This document shows positions 8,359 to 16,139 of a stretch of 33,931 nucleotides of DNA, piece after piece. A program made the translations under genes and the position numbers. Position 1 is the first letter of the stretch, and every line of letters begins with the position of its first letter. This stretch comes from Desulfovibrio cuneatus DSM 11391. Lineage in GTDB: Bacteria > Desulfobacterota > Desulfovibrionia > Desulfovibrionales > Desulfovibrionaceae. Location of the stretch: contig NZ_AUCY01000038.1 of the NCBI RefSeq assembly GCF_000430005.1, positions 1 through 33,931 on the forward strand, in the 5' to 3' direction. The notes beneath the pieces were generated by a model. The model saw only the letters and a program-made list of their open reading frames with translations. It had not been told where the DNA came from and made no database searches.

Positions 8359-8955
8359 ATGATGCCGAATATCTCCTCCCTCAGCCAGTTGGTTACCGCC
8401 ATCTCCAGCGCAGTGTTGGAGGCACAGGAAAAGATTGAAGCCGCTCAGGTGGCTAACCTCATGAGTTACTTCAAGCGCAAGCCTGGGCACGCGGGTTTCT
8501 TCCCTGTAACCATGAAGGTGAACTTGCCTTCGCAACGGCCCGGAGCACCAGCCGGAAGCACAGAGGCTTACCGTGTGCCTTATTTGTCCGTATTGCCCTA
8601 CAGCGCGTTACGCATCAAAAAAGCGGATGTGGATTTTGATGTCAGCTTCAATTCCCTGGATATAGATGCTGGCGGTCTGCCGGATATGGATATTCAGGGC
8701 AGCAATTCCACACAACGTTCCCTGGAGCGGGCGGAACAACTGCCCAACCTGACCATTGATATGGGAGCCCATAAAAAAAGCGGCTCTTTTACGGCGCACG
8801 TCCAATTGACTCTGGAAGGGGTGGATTTGCCGGAAGGTGCGGCCCGCCTCATTAATGAATTGATAAAAACCAGCCAGACATATGAAAGCCCTGCTTCATC
8901 AGGTGGGGCAGCAGCGTCTTCCGCACAGGCTGCAAATGCAACATATGATGACTAA
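8359..8955 (+). CDS. DUF2589-like protein 1
   Basis: This 198-residue protein is soluble, has no signal peptide, and shows the layout I associate with DUF2589: a helical N-terminus (LSQLVTAISSAVLEAQEKIE), then a beta-rich part with paired hydrophobic strands (VPYLSVLPYSALRIKKADVD), then TAHVQLTLEGVDLPEGAARL near the C-terminus and an Ala/Ser-rich tail. Its biochemical function is unknown to me. AAGGA precedes two adjacent ATG codons (8359 and 8362); either may start. It shares the ending ...E-x-x-x-PEGxAR with the next gene, so the two are paralogues that probably act together. Confidence 0.8.
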   Translation: MMPNISSLSQLVTAISSAVLEAQEKIEAAQVANLMSYFKRKPGHAGFFPVTMKVNLPSQRPGAPAGSTEAYRVPYLSVLPYSALRIKKADVDFDVSFNSLDIDAGGLPDMDIQGSNSTQRSLERAEQLPNLTIDMGAHKKSGSFTAHVQLTLEGVDLPEGAARLINELIKTSQTYESPASSGGAAASSAQAANATYDD

Positions 8956-9014
8956 ACACACAAAAACGCTTGGTCGCGGAGCAAACGCAACCTGCAACAT
9001 AACGGAGATGCATC

Positions 9015-9758
9015 ATGTCAGAACTTGTATCAATGGGCGATCAATTCAAAGGGTTGCCCATGGGCGACCTTATTGGCGGCCCCTTGCGGGCTGCCTGCGA
9101 TTCGCAAATCCAACTGGCCAATGCCACAGCCGACTTCATTAAAGCCGTGGGTTTCATACCCAACAAAGATGGAGGCATGGGGCCTGTGAGAACGGCCTGC
9201 TTCCAGTACACAAAAATGATTCAGGGCAGCGACGGGACAGTGACCCCCTATAAGGCGGAGTTGAACGTGCCGCTTTTGGCCATCGTTAAAATTCCGTGCC
9301 TGGCGGTGAAAAAGGTAGACATCACCTTTGATATGGAAGTGAAGTCCTCCTTCAGCGAAAAGTCTTCGCTGGACGCATCAGCTAAATTATCCGCCTCGGC
9401 AAAATTCGGCTTTGGCCCCATCAGCGGTACGGTGAACATATCCGGCTCTGTCGCCAGCCATAAGGAAAATGCCCGGTCTTCAGACAATTCGGCAAAATAC
9501 CATGTGCAGGTACTGGCCGAAGATGAAGGCATGCCGGAAGGCCTTGCCAGAGTGCTGGATATTCTTCAAGCGTCTACCGAACCCATCTTGCTGGATAGTG
9601 AAGGCAAGGCGCTTGATGGCAACGGCAAAGCTATTATTGGGGCAATTCCCGGTACTCAGGATGCAGAAGGAAAAGAGCGCCAAGGCAGCAGCAAAGCCAT
9701 TGCGCAGCCCATGAAAGAAGTAACCGGGCAAGGGGCGCAAAGTTCTGCTTCTGCTTAG
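9015..9758 (+). CDS. DUF2589-like protein 2
   Basis: This 247-residue paralogue of the preceding gene has an N-terminal helix region (GGPLRAACDSQIQLANATAD), then VPLLAIVKIPCLAVKKVDIT, the strand-rich FDMEVKSSFSEKSS, a Ser/Ala-rich segment, and the family-like YHVQVLAEDEGMPEGLARVL. The C-terminal 60 residues are polar and low in complexity. There is no signal peptide or membrane segment. GGAG precedes the ATG at good spacing. The function is unknown; the repeated association with a muramidase downstream suggests a surface or lysis-related system, which is inference. Confidence 0.8.
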   Translation: MSELVSMGDQFKGLPMGDLIGGPLRAACDSQIQLANATADFIKAVGFIPNKDGGMGPVRTACFQYTKMIQGSDGTVTPYKAELNVPLLAIVKIPCLAVKKVDITFDMEVKSSFSEKSSLDASAKLSASAKFGFGPISGTVNISGSVASHKENARSSDNSAKYHVQVLAEDEGMPEGLARVLDILQASTEPILLDSEGKALDGNGKAIIGAIPGTQDAEGKERQGSSKAIAQPMKEVTGQGAQSSASA

Positions 9759-9841
9759 TCCTTCAAGCCATTCCCTTACATAGTCCCGGCGGCAGTACAT
9801 TCACCCCATAGCCACGACCAGGCGCTTTGCCGTCGGGATTT

Positions 9842-9866
9842 GGGCAATTGCACGTTGCAATTGCCC
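9842..9866. repeat. Perfect 11-bp inverted repeat
   Basis: GGGCAATTGCA, loop CGT, TGCAATTGCCC. It lies in the 241-base gap between the second DUF2589 gene and the next small gene. No T-run follows on either strand, so it is not a classical terminator. It may be an operator or an mRNA hairpin that protects or separates the two halves of the cassette. Confidence 0.6.
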
Positions 9867-9999
9867 GGTGCGCGCGCAGCGGGCACCCGCACAGCGTGTC
9901 ATTGTATGTTGTCCTTTTTCTGAATGTTTGAAGAAAATCAATGCCCTTGCAAAATACGCATGGCTATTTTTTAAGCCAAACTGTTCTGGGAGCGTTACC

Positions 10000-10260
10000 A
10001 TGAGCCTGACATTCGACCTCAGCACAATACGCTTCATAAAGCGCATCTCCGTTGGCAGCAGCAACCCCGCCAACCCGGAAGGGGAAGCGGAAATAGAAGC
10101 TGCCACGGAACTGCTAAACCGCTGCCTGAATGAAACGCCGCGCGGCGTCATTCTGGGTATAGAGAAAAACTTCGGCTTGTTCAACTTGGGCGAGCACCAG
10201 GTGGTGTTGCAGTGGATGGTCTACCATGTGGGCTTTCCGCGCAAACCCGGATGGTTGTAA
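10000..10260 (+). CDS. Small protein of unknown function in the DUF2589 cassette
   Basis: The 86-residue product (starting MSLTFDLSTIRFIKRISVG) is soluble, with the segment GVILGIEKNFGLFNLGEHQV and no recognised motif. GGGAG lies before ATG 10000, which decides this start over an upstream in-frame ATG at 9868. The next gene follows after 47 bases. It is small and acidic to neutral, with no signal peptide. Confidence 0.7.
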   Translation: MSLTFDLSTIRFIKRISVGSSNPANPEGEAEIEAATELLNRCLNETPRGVILGIEKNFGLFNLGEHQVVLQWMVYHVGFPRKPGWL

Positions 10261-10307
10261 TAAGTTGGCCTTGAAAAAGGCCGGCATCAACAAGTAAGGA
10301 GGCGGCG

Positions 10308-10697
10308 ATGCGCACGGCAACCCTTGCTACAGAAACGCTTGCGGAATACTTGCGGCGGCTGGCTGTTGCAGAAAATCTGCGCTTAGTCAAAAGCTGGCGC
10401 ATGCGTTTGTGCGCGCTGGCCCAACGCTGCGACCCTTTTGCCGCGCAAGCGTTGTGTGGTGAACATGGGCCGCGCATCAGCCGTCTGTTTATGGAAATAG
10501 CCTGCTTCGAGCGTGTGCCGCTGGGCTTTCTTCTGTCTGAAAAGGAACTTCCTGCCGCGCCCCTTTCCCGGCTTACTCTGGGTGCCCCCGGTGTGCTACG
10601 GCGCTGGCTCAACCTATACCGTCCGCATACCCTGTGCATTGAAGTCTCCCTGCACGGGGTAGATGCCGCAGTGCGGGTATTCCTGAAGAAACGCTGA
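10308..10697 (+). CDS. Small unknown protein whose stop lies in a repeat
   Basis: This 129-residue, Arg- and Leu-rich protein (YLRRLAVAENLRLVKSWRMR) has no motif I recognise. A strong AAGGAGG precedes the ATG. The last codons, AAG AAA CGC TGA, coincide with the first bases of the family A repeat (GAAACGCTGA...), so the repeat supplies the end of the gene. The original C-terminus may have been longer or different. Confidence 0.65.
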   Translation: MRTATLATETLAEYLRRLAVAENLRLVKSWRMRLCALAQRCDPFAAQALCGEHGPRISRLFMEIACFERVPLGFLLSEKELPAAPLSRLTLGAPGVLRRWLNLYRPHTLCIEVSLHGVDAAVRVFLKKR

Positions 10698-10984
10698 TTT
10701 ATTCCGTTTGGCTGCGTTACTCGCTAAAGCCGACAGCAGTCGCGAGCATAGCGAGCCGTGGAGTGACAAGGCGGGCGTAGGCGGCTTTGCCGCCGAAGTA
10801 TGAATCCCGCCGCAAGAGCGGAGAAATGAAACAGTCGAGGACGGAAGAGTTGACTCGGCCCGTCCTGGGCCTCGGCCTTCGGCTCCCGCCCTTTGGGTGG
10901 GTCCCAATTCTGCTTTCCTGCAGAATTGTCACTCCTGCTTCAAAAAAAACTTGTGCCTTGCCAAACGAAATAACTGCGCGTTTC
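10688..10984. repeat. Family A terminal-inverted-repeat element with family D insert
   Basis: The left end GAAACGCTGATTTATTCCGT is mirrored at the right end by CCAAACGAAATAACTGCGCG TTTC. Inside is a family D module (TCGCGAGCATAGCGAGCCG, about 10735-10753) and the GAGGACGGAAGAG segment common to other copies. No coding capacity of its own is evident. It fills most of the 10698-11027 gap. Confidence 0.7.
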
Positions 10985-11027
10985 AACAATGCCATTTAAA
11001 CCGAAAACAGCACAAAAGGAGCAGAAA

Positions 11028-11369
11028 ATGAATAATTTCGAGCAGTTCACAAAACAATGGTTGACGGCTTTGCTTGTGTGCCTCGTTCTTGCCCTTACGG
11101 CCTGTGGGCCAGATACCTCGAAAGTGCTGGCCCATGCTCCAAAGCCCGACACATTGGCGAGCCAGGCAAGCGGCGGGTACAACCCTGCCATGCCCGAGGG
11201 CCAGGTACTGGTTGCGGCTTCCGCCGCCAATGCCTACCGTTGCTACACAGTGAACAACTGCCGCAGTAATTATACTTCCGGTGTGCCCACAGCCCAAGCG
11301 TGTAGCGAGTTGGGCGGCAACAGTTGGACAGATAAAAATGGCACATGCATTGCCAACATTGGCGAATAA
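11028..11369 (+). CDS. Small cysteine-rich lipoprotein
   Basis: The 113-residue precursor has a hydrophobic signal (WLTALLVCLVLALTAC) with lipobox LTAC and lipidated Cys26. The mature part is Ala/Pro-rich and ends in a domain with four cysteines (YRCYTVNNCRS, AQACSELGG, GTCIANIGE) that could form two disulphides. AAAAGGAG precedes ATG 11028. It stands directly before the muramidase gene (21 bases), so an outer-membrane-linked or spanin-like role in cell-wall release is possible but unproven. Confidence 0.75.
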   Translation: MNNFEQFTKQWLTALLVCLVLALTACGPDTSKVLAHAPKPDTLASQASGGYNPAMPEGQVLVAASAANAYRCYTVNNCRSNYTSGVPTAQACSELGGNSWTDKNGTCIANIGE

Positions 11370-11390
11370 TTGCAGCCCAAGGAGTTTCTC

Positions 11391-11993
11391 ATGCCTCAAC
11401 CACCATTAACCTGGGAAGACATTACCCGTGCTGCTGCCGATTTGGGCATTGAACCATGCACCATGCAGGCCGTGTGCACGGTGGAATCCGCCGGAAACGG
11501 CTTTTTACCTTCGGGCCGGGCCAAAATTCTGTTTGAAGGGCACATTTTCTGGCGTGAATTGAAAAAACGGGGCGTACCCCCGGAAGACTATGCCGAGGCC
11601 CACCCCACCGTGCTGTACCCCAAATGGACAAAGGCCCATTACCTGGGCGGGGAAAAAGAACATGATCGCCTGAATGAAGCCAAAAATATTCAGGAAGAAG
11701 CGGCGTTGGCTTCCGCTTCCTGGGGGGCGTTCCAGATTATGGGATTCAACCACGCCGCGTGCGGCTATGCCACGGTGCGCGAGTTTGTGCACGCCCAGGA
11801 ACAAGACCCCATAACCCAACTGGAGGCGTTTTGCGGCTTCATTCGCACTAACAACCTGGTGCGGCACTTGAAAAACCACGATTGGGCCGCCTTTGCCAAA
11901 GGCTACAACGGGCCGGGGTATGGGCAGAACAGGTATGATGAAAAACTGGCAGGGGAATATGCGAAGTGTTTGGAAAGAAGTGCGCATGGGTAA
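11391..11993 (+). CDS. N-acetylmuramidase (DUF3380-type endolysin)
   Basis: This 200-residue peptidoglycan hydrolase has the family signature near residue 28: VCTVESAGNGFLPSGRAKIL, then FEGHIFW. E32 is the likely catalytic glutamate. SWGAFQIMGFNHAACGY and KGYNGPGYGQNRYDEKL are also typical. There is no signal peptide, so export needs a holin-like partner, lysis or a secretion system. The ATG at 11391 follows AAGGAG, and is preferred over the TTG at 11370. Similar enzymes serve as phage endolysins. Here it sits within the DUF2589 cassette, not next to tail genes. Confidence 0.9.
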   Translation: MPQPPLTWEDITRAAADLGIEPCTMQAVCTVESAGNGFLPSGRAKILFEGHIFWRELKKRGVPPEDYAEAHPTVLYPKWTKAHYLGGEKEHDRLNEAKNIQEEAALASASWGAFQIMGFNHAACGYATVREFVHAQEQDPITQLEAFCGFIRTNNLVRHLKNHDWAAFAKGYNGPGYGQNRYDEKLAGEYAKCLERSAHG

Positions 11994-12058
11994 TTCCGGA
12001 CGCATGTAAAGCCATAACCTGCACGGCAACAGTAAGTGCAAACTACAAGGAGAATGTT

Positions 12059-12532
12059 ATGCGTATTCAAAGAACGAACGGTGAGTACTTGATTCTTGGA
12101 CATGGCAGCTACCCGGAGGGAGAGGCTGAGTGGTTTGGTGAGTTTACCGCCCCTGAAGGCATCGAACTGATCCTTTTGGCTGTGCCCAACGCCGCCGTAA
12201 AGATACGGCTTGGTCAAGCCATGGTGAACAATGAAATCTGCGACCTATGTTTGCGTGAACGAACAACCAGCGAAATCAAGGACGCCAACTACACCCCGCG
12301 TACGTACAGGGCGGACGAGCAAGTTCCCTCTTACCGTTTGCAGCATGCTCCGGAAATTCGGGTTGATGGCGCAACGGGAATCATTTCTCCGTCAATAGGG
12401 GGAAATGCGGCTTACTTGGCAGATTTAGTCAGGCAAATCCCTGTGCGACAAGGAAAAACAACACGTTGTTATGTGGCCTGTTGCGCTGGGTTGCAGGGTG
12501 CAACAATTCGCTATTCTGTGGACCTCAAATAG
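12059..12532 (+). CDS. Protein with a possible caspase-like His/Cys pair
   Basis: The 157-residue product begins MRIQRTNGEYLILGHGSYPE and ends with CYVACCAGLQGATIRYSVDL. A hydrophobic strand ending in His-Gly (H15), then a second strand ending in Ala-Cys-Cys-Ala-Gly (C141/C142), recalls the His and Cys positions of caspase-fold proteins, including the putative adhesin Stv type. This is weak motif evidence. There is no signal peptide. AAGGAG precedes the ATG. It is the last gene of the plus-strand island; beyond it lie repeats and core genes. Confidence 0.7.
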   Translation: MRIQRTNGEYLILGHGSYPEGEAEWFGEFTAPEGIELILLAVPNAAVKIRLGQAMVNNEICDLCLRERTTSEIKDANYTPRTYRADEQVPSYRLQHAPEIRVDGATGIISPSIGGNAAYLADLVRQIPVRQGKTTRCYVACCAGLQGATIRYSVDLK

Positions 12533-12589
12533 CCCTAGTGTGCTGCCTTTGTATATTACAATTCAGTAGAGCGAAGGTAAGCCTTTTAT

Positions 12590-12840
12590 TCTCAACAATG
12601 AAGATGGATTGCCACGCGGCGTTGCCGCCCGCAATGACAAAAGCGAAAGTATTGCATCGTGGCAAGAAAAGTGCCCCTGCGCAGGCAGGAATCCAGTATT
12701 CTTAGCATGTTAGGCTGTCTTATGCGTGTGGCAAGTGGAAATGGGTAAAAGCAAAAGACACAATACTGGCCCCCTGCCTGCGCAGGGGCGACGGTGCTAT
12801 GGCAATGGCACGCCGCACAAACTCACGCGCTACCGCTCTT
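12590..12840. repeat. Inverted pair of REP-like family C units
   Basis: GCCCCTGCGCAGGCAGGAAT plus CCAGTATT (about 12668-12700, plus strand) faces AATACTGGCCCCCTGCC plus TGCGCAGGGGCGACGGTGCT (about 12762-12797). The second is followed by GGCACGCCGCACAAACTCAC, as at 4201-4230. Together they occupy most of the 12533-12852 gap between the island and rimO and could form a large stem-loop. No gene is seen here. Confidence 0.7.
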
Positions 12841-12852
12841 AAAAACTCCCCC

Positions 12853-14163
12853 TCATTCCCCCTCCTCCGCATTCACCAGCGCCACCAGATCATACGTTTG
12901 TGCTTCGGTAATTTCTGCCTGCACCAGCGCGCCGGGGGCCGCGCCCGGCCCACTGATATACGTTACCCCGTCGCTTTCCGGGGCCTGGAACCAGGCCCTT
13001 CCGGTGAACAGCCCCGGCCATTCCCCTTGCGGGGCATCCACAAGAATATCCATGGTTTGCCCAACGTATTGTTGCAGCAGTTCTTCGCTGATATCGGCCT
13101 GAATTTCCATTAACGCATCGCGCCGCCACTGTTTTTCTCTATCTGGAATCTGGTCTGGCATGGTGGCGGCAGGGGTGCCTTCTTCCTGCTGGTAGGCAAA
13201 CACTCCCAGGTGGTGGAAGCGCGTGGCCTGCACAAAGTCGCACAGTTCCTGAAAGTCTTTTTCCGTTTCACCGGGAAAGCCCACAATAATACTGGTGCGC
13301 AGGGCTGCCTGCGGAAAGAATTCCCGCACCCGTTCCACCGCGGCGCGGGGGTTTTGGGCAAAGGGGCGGCCCATGCGTTGCAGCACGTTTTTGGAAGCAT
13401 GCTGCAAGGGAATGTCAAAATAAGGTACAAAAGGCTTGCCTGCTTCCTGCAAAAAGGAAAGCAGCGGGCGGGTAAGCCCGGCGGGGTACAGGTACATCAG
13501 GCGCAGCCGTTCCAGCCCCGGCAGGGGCAGCAGTTTTTCCAGCAGGCGTTTTAAGCCGCCGCTTTTGCCAAGGTCGCGCCCCCAGGAGGTGACGTCCTGG
13601 GCTACCAGCACAAGCTCTTTTATGCCGCTGTGCACAAGGCCTGCGGCTTCTTCCACCAGCATGGCTTCCGGGTGGCTTGTCAGGGGGCCGCGTATGGCAG
13701 GAATGGTGCAAAAGGAACAGGCATGGCGGCAGCCGTCGCTAATTTTCAGCCAGGCGTAAGAAGGCCCGGTGGAGGCAAAACGCCCTTCCGGGGCAGGGCC
13801 AAGGCCCAGCTTTTGGCACAGCATTTCCGCCCAGTTGGCAAGGTCGCGGTTGTCCAGAAACAGGTCTACCTCTGGCAGGTCCGGGGCCAGGTCTTTGGCC
13901 CCGTAGCGGCCCACAAGGCAGCCTGCCACGGCAATAAAGGGGCGCTTGGCCTTGGGCTGGGTGCCTGCGGCTTCAATGGCTTCCAGAATGGTGCGGACAG
14001 ATTCTTCCACCGCAGGGCCAATAAACCCGCAGGTGTTAATGAAAATAAGCTCGGCAGCTTCTGGTGTTTCCACCATGCGTACAGGGCCAATGCTGCCAAG
14101 AGTGCGTTCCGTGTCTACCCGGTTTTTGGGGCAGCCAAGGCTGGTTGAATAAATACGAAGCAC
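12853..14163 (-). CDS. rimO: Ribosomal protein S12 methylthiotransferase
   Basis: RimO adds a methylthio group to an aspartate of ribosomal protein S12 through radical SAM chemistry. The 436-residue product shows the N-terminal UPF0004 motif (STSLGCPKNRVDTE), the radical SAM cluster CRHACSFC near 140-148, GFPGETEKDF, and a C-terminal TRAM region. The GTG at 14163 is preferred as start because AAGGA lies 6 bases upstream and the protein then begins with LRIYSTSLGCPKN, as in the family. Upstream lies a family B repeat and then galE on the same strand. Confidence 0.95.
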   Translation of the reverse strand: MLRIYSTSLGCPKNRVDTERTLGSIGPVRMVETPEAAELIFINTCGFIGPAVEESVRTILEAIEAAGTQPKAKRPFIAVAGCLVGRYGAKDLAPDLPEVDLFLDNRDLANWAEMLCQKLGLGPAPEGRFASTGPSYAWLKISDGCRHACSFCTIPAIRGPLTSHPEAMLVEEAAGLVHSGIKELVLVAQDVTSWGRDLGKSGGLKRLLEKLLPLPGLERLRLMYLYPAGLTRPLLSFLQEAGKPFVPYFDIPLQHASKNVLQRMGRPFAQNPRAAVERVREFFPQAALRTSIIVGFPGETEKDFQELCDFVQATRFHHLGVFAYQQEEGTPAATMPDQIPDREKQWRRDALMEIQADISEELLQQYVGQTMDILVDAPQGEWPGLFTGRAWFQAPESDGVTYISGPGAAPGALVQAEITEAQTYDLVALVNAEEGE

Positions 14164-14213
14164 AATGATCCTTGCTTGATAGAGATAATTACACAATGAA
14201 TTTTATTGACTTT

Positions 14214-14377
14214 TATTTGGGAAGGCTCTGCCTCCCCAAACCCCTCCGCCAAGGGCATGATGCCCTTGGAACCCGCATCTACGTTCATGCTCCCGCTTCG
14301 CGGGAGCATGAACGAAAATGGGGGTCAAGGGGAATCATTCCCCTTGCAGGGGGTTGGGGGACAGCGTCGCCCAATAA
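14214..14377 (+). repeat. Multi-hairpin repeat, family B copy 2
   Basis: In order: GGAAGGCTCTGCCTCCCC, CCAAGGGCATGATGCCCTTGG, central hairpin GTTCATGCTCCCGC-TTC-GCGGGAGCATGAAC, CAAGGGGAATCATTCCCCTTG, GGGGGACAGCGTCGCCC. Each is self-complementary. The element lies between galE and rimO, antisense to both. Confidence 0.85.
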
Positions 14378-14407
14378 AATCAATGGAATTTATTGTGCAA
14401 TGGCCTC

Positions 14408-15394
14408 TTATACGGTGTTTTTTTGGCGGGTGGCGGCATACCACTGTGCGGCGGTATGTAAAATGTGGTCCAGTTGCGAGGTGCGCGGCACCCAGCCAAG
14501 GGTTTCCTTGGCAAGCCCGGCCTGGGCCACCAGGGCTGGCGGGTCGCCGGGGCGGCGCGGCCCCATGGTGTGGGGCACGGGTTTGCCCAGCACGTGTTCA
14601 GCGGCCTGAATAATTTCCTGCACGGAAAAACCGCTGCCTGTGCCCAGGTTCAGGCGCAGCACGCCGCCATTTTCCAGCAGATGCTCCAGGGCCAGCACAT
14701 GGGCGCTGGCAAGGTCTGCTACGTGAATGTAGTCGCGTATGCAGGTGCCGTCTGGCGTGGGGTAGTCGTTGCCAAAAATGTGCAGGGCAGGAATGTCGCC
14801 AAAAGCGGCCATGAGTACGCGGGGAATAAGGTGCGTTTCCGGCACGTGCCATTCCCCGGTTTCCCCTTCCGCATCGCACCCGGCAGCGTTGAAGTAGCGC
14901 AGGGCAGCGCTGTGCAGGCCATAGGGGGCGTGGTAGTCTGCCAGCATACGTTCCATCATGCTTTTGGTGGCCCCGTATGGGTTAATGGGGTTCTGCGGGG
15001 TGGTTTCGTCCATGGGAATAGTGGGGGGCAGGCCGTACACCGCGCAGGTAGATGAAACAACAATGTGCTTTACCCCGGCAAGGCCCATGGCTTCCAGAAT
15101 ACTGTGGGTGCCTACCACGTTGTTGTGGTAGTACAGGCCTGGATCGGTAACAGATTCCCCCACGCAGGAAAGGGCTGCAAAATGGATGACGCCTTCAATG
15201 CTGTGCTGGCGCATGGTGCTGGCAAGCAGGGTGGTGTTGCGGATGTCGCCGTGCACGAAGTCGCCCCAGCGCACCAGGGAGCGGTAGCCAGTGGAGAGGT
15301 TGTCGTACACCACGGGGGTGTGGCCTGCCTGGGCCAATGCCTTGCAGGTGTGGGAACCAATGTAGCCGGCACCGCCGGTGATGAGAACACGCAT
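14408..15394 (-). CDS. galE: UDP-glucose 4-epimerase
   Basis: GalE interconverts UDP-glucose and UDP-galactose with bound NAD+, supplying sugars for surface polysaccharide. The 328-residue length is normal. Motifs are the Rossmann loop TGGAGYIGSH at 6-15, VVSSTCAVYG near 118-127, and the catalytic YGATK of the YxxxK type near 145. RNAAGCDAEG-like substrate contacts appear as YFNAAGCDAEGETGEW. The ribosome binding site is weak (TTGGTGAAC). Confidence 0.96.
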   Translation of the reverse strand: MRVLITGGAGYIGSHTCKALAQAGHTPVVYDNLSTGYRSLVRWGDFVHGDIRNTTLLASTMRQHSIEGVIHFAALSCVGESVTDPGLYYHNNVVGTHSILEAMGLAGVKHIVVSSTCAVYGLPPTIPMDETTPQNPINPYGATKSMMERMLADYHAPYGLHSAALRYFNAAGCDAEGETGEWHVPETHLIPRVLMAAFGDIPALHIFGNDYPTPDGTCIRDYIHVADLASAHVLALEHLLENGGVLRLNLGTGSGFSVQEIIQAAEHVLGKPVPHTMGPRRPGDPPALVAQAGLAKETLGWVPRTSQLDHILHTAAQWYAATRQKNTV

Positions 15395-15534
15395 AGTTCA
15401 CCAAATTGTTTTTGAAGTAGTAAGTGGGAGTATTCTGGAAGGTATTGTGCGTGGAGGTGGAGCGAGTGTCAAGGGGGAATGCGGGATGCAGGGGCAGAAG
15501 AGGATTAGTTTTTTGTGTTTTGTTTTGGGCGTGG

Positions 15535-15912
15535 CACGTTGGTAAAACTAGCCTTTTTCGCGCATGCGACCTTTTTCCGCTCGGGCTGCGTGGAGATGCT
15601 TCAGCGGCGTAGCCGCTTTCGCCCTCCGCCCTCGCTCCACGGCTCGCTAACGCTCGCGACTGCCGCCGCCTTGTCTGCACAAAAAATTCTATCTTTTTAC
15701 CAACGCCCCGCCCAAGCACAGCCCCCTTGCTCGCGCCGTGGATGCACCTGTGGTGCCTCCACTCGCTCGCAAGGGCTTGGAATGTCGCTAAGTCGTAGTG
15801 TTGCCCAATACACCCCTCCGCCAAAATCTTCCCTAAAGCCGACGGCAGTCGCGAGCATAGCGAGCCGTGGAGCGAGGGCAGAGGGCAAAGGCAGCTTTGC
15901 TGCCGAAGCATC
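15535..15912. repeat. Mosaic of family D units and related repeat blocks
   Basis: This covers the left half of the 745-base gap 15395-16139. It holds an inverted pair of the family D core (CACGGCTCGCTAACGCTCGC near 15640, and GTCGCGAGCATAGCGAGCCG near 15848). It also holds AAAACTAGCCTTTTTCGC and GCACAAAAAATTCTATC, which reappear at 30660 and 30770. Stray ORFs here (for example about 15515-16168) are repeat translations with no family features. Confidence 0.6.
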
Positions 15913-16023
15913 TCTACGATGCCCGAGTGGAAGGAAGGCGGCTACGCCGCCGGAGCATCCTATCCGCCGCAGGAGCAAAAGAAAGTCGAGTGAGGCCGGA
16001 GGGTGCAAGAAAGGATGTGCTGA

Positions 16024-16139
16024 TTTTTTTCGTTTGGCAAGGCGCGATGCTTTTTTTGCAAGGGCGGGCTGGGCTCTTTCGCCCTGCCCCCCTTCAAAAA
16101 AAGCAAGCAACGCCGCCAAACGGAAAAAGGCGGCACATC
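16024..16139. repeat. Family A hairpin element abutting the trxB stop
   Basis: TTTCGTTTGGCAAGGCGCGA on the left and GCAACGCCGCCAAACGGAAA on the right flank a hairpin (GGGCTGGGCTCTTTCGCCCTG...) with T-runs and A-runs either side, a form able to end transcription from both sides. The right edge touches the trxB stop codon at 16140. Confidence 0.6.
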
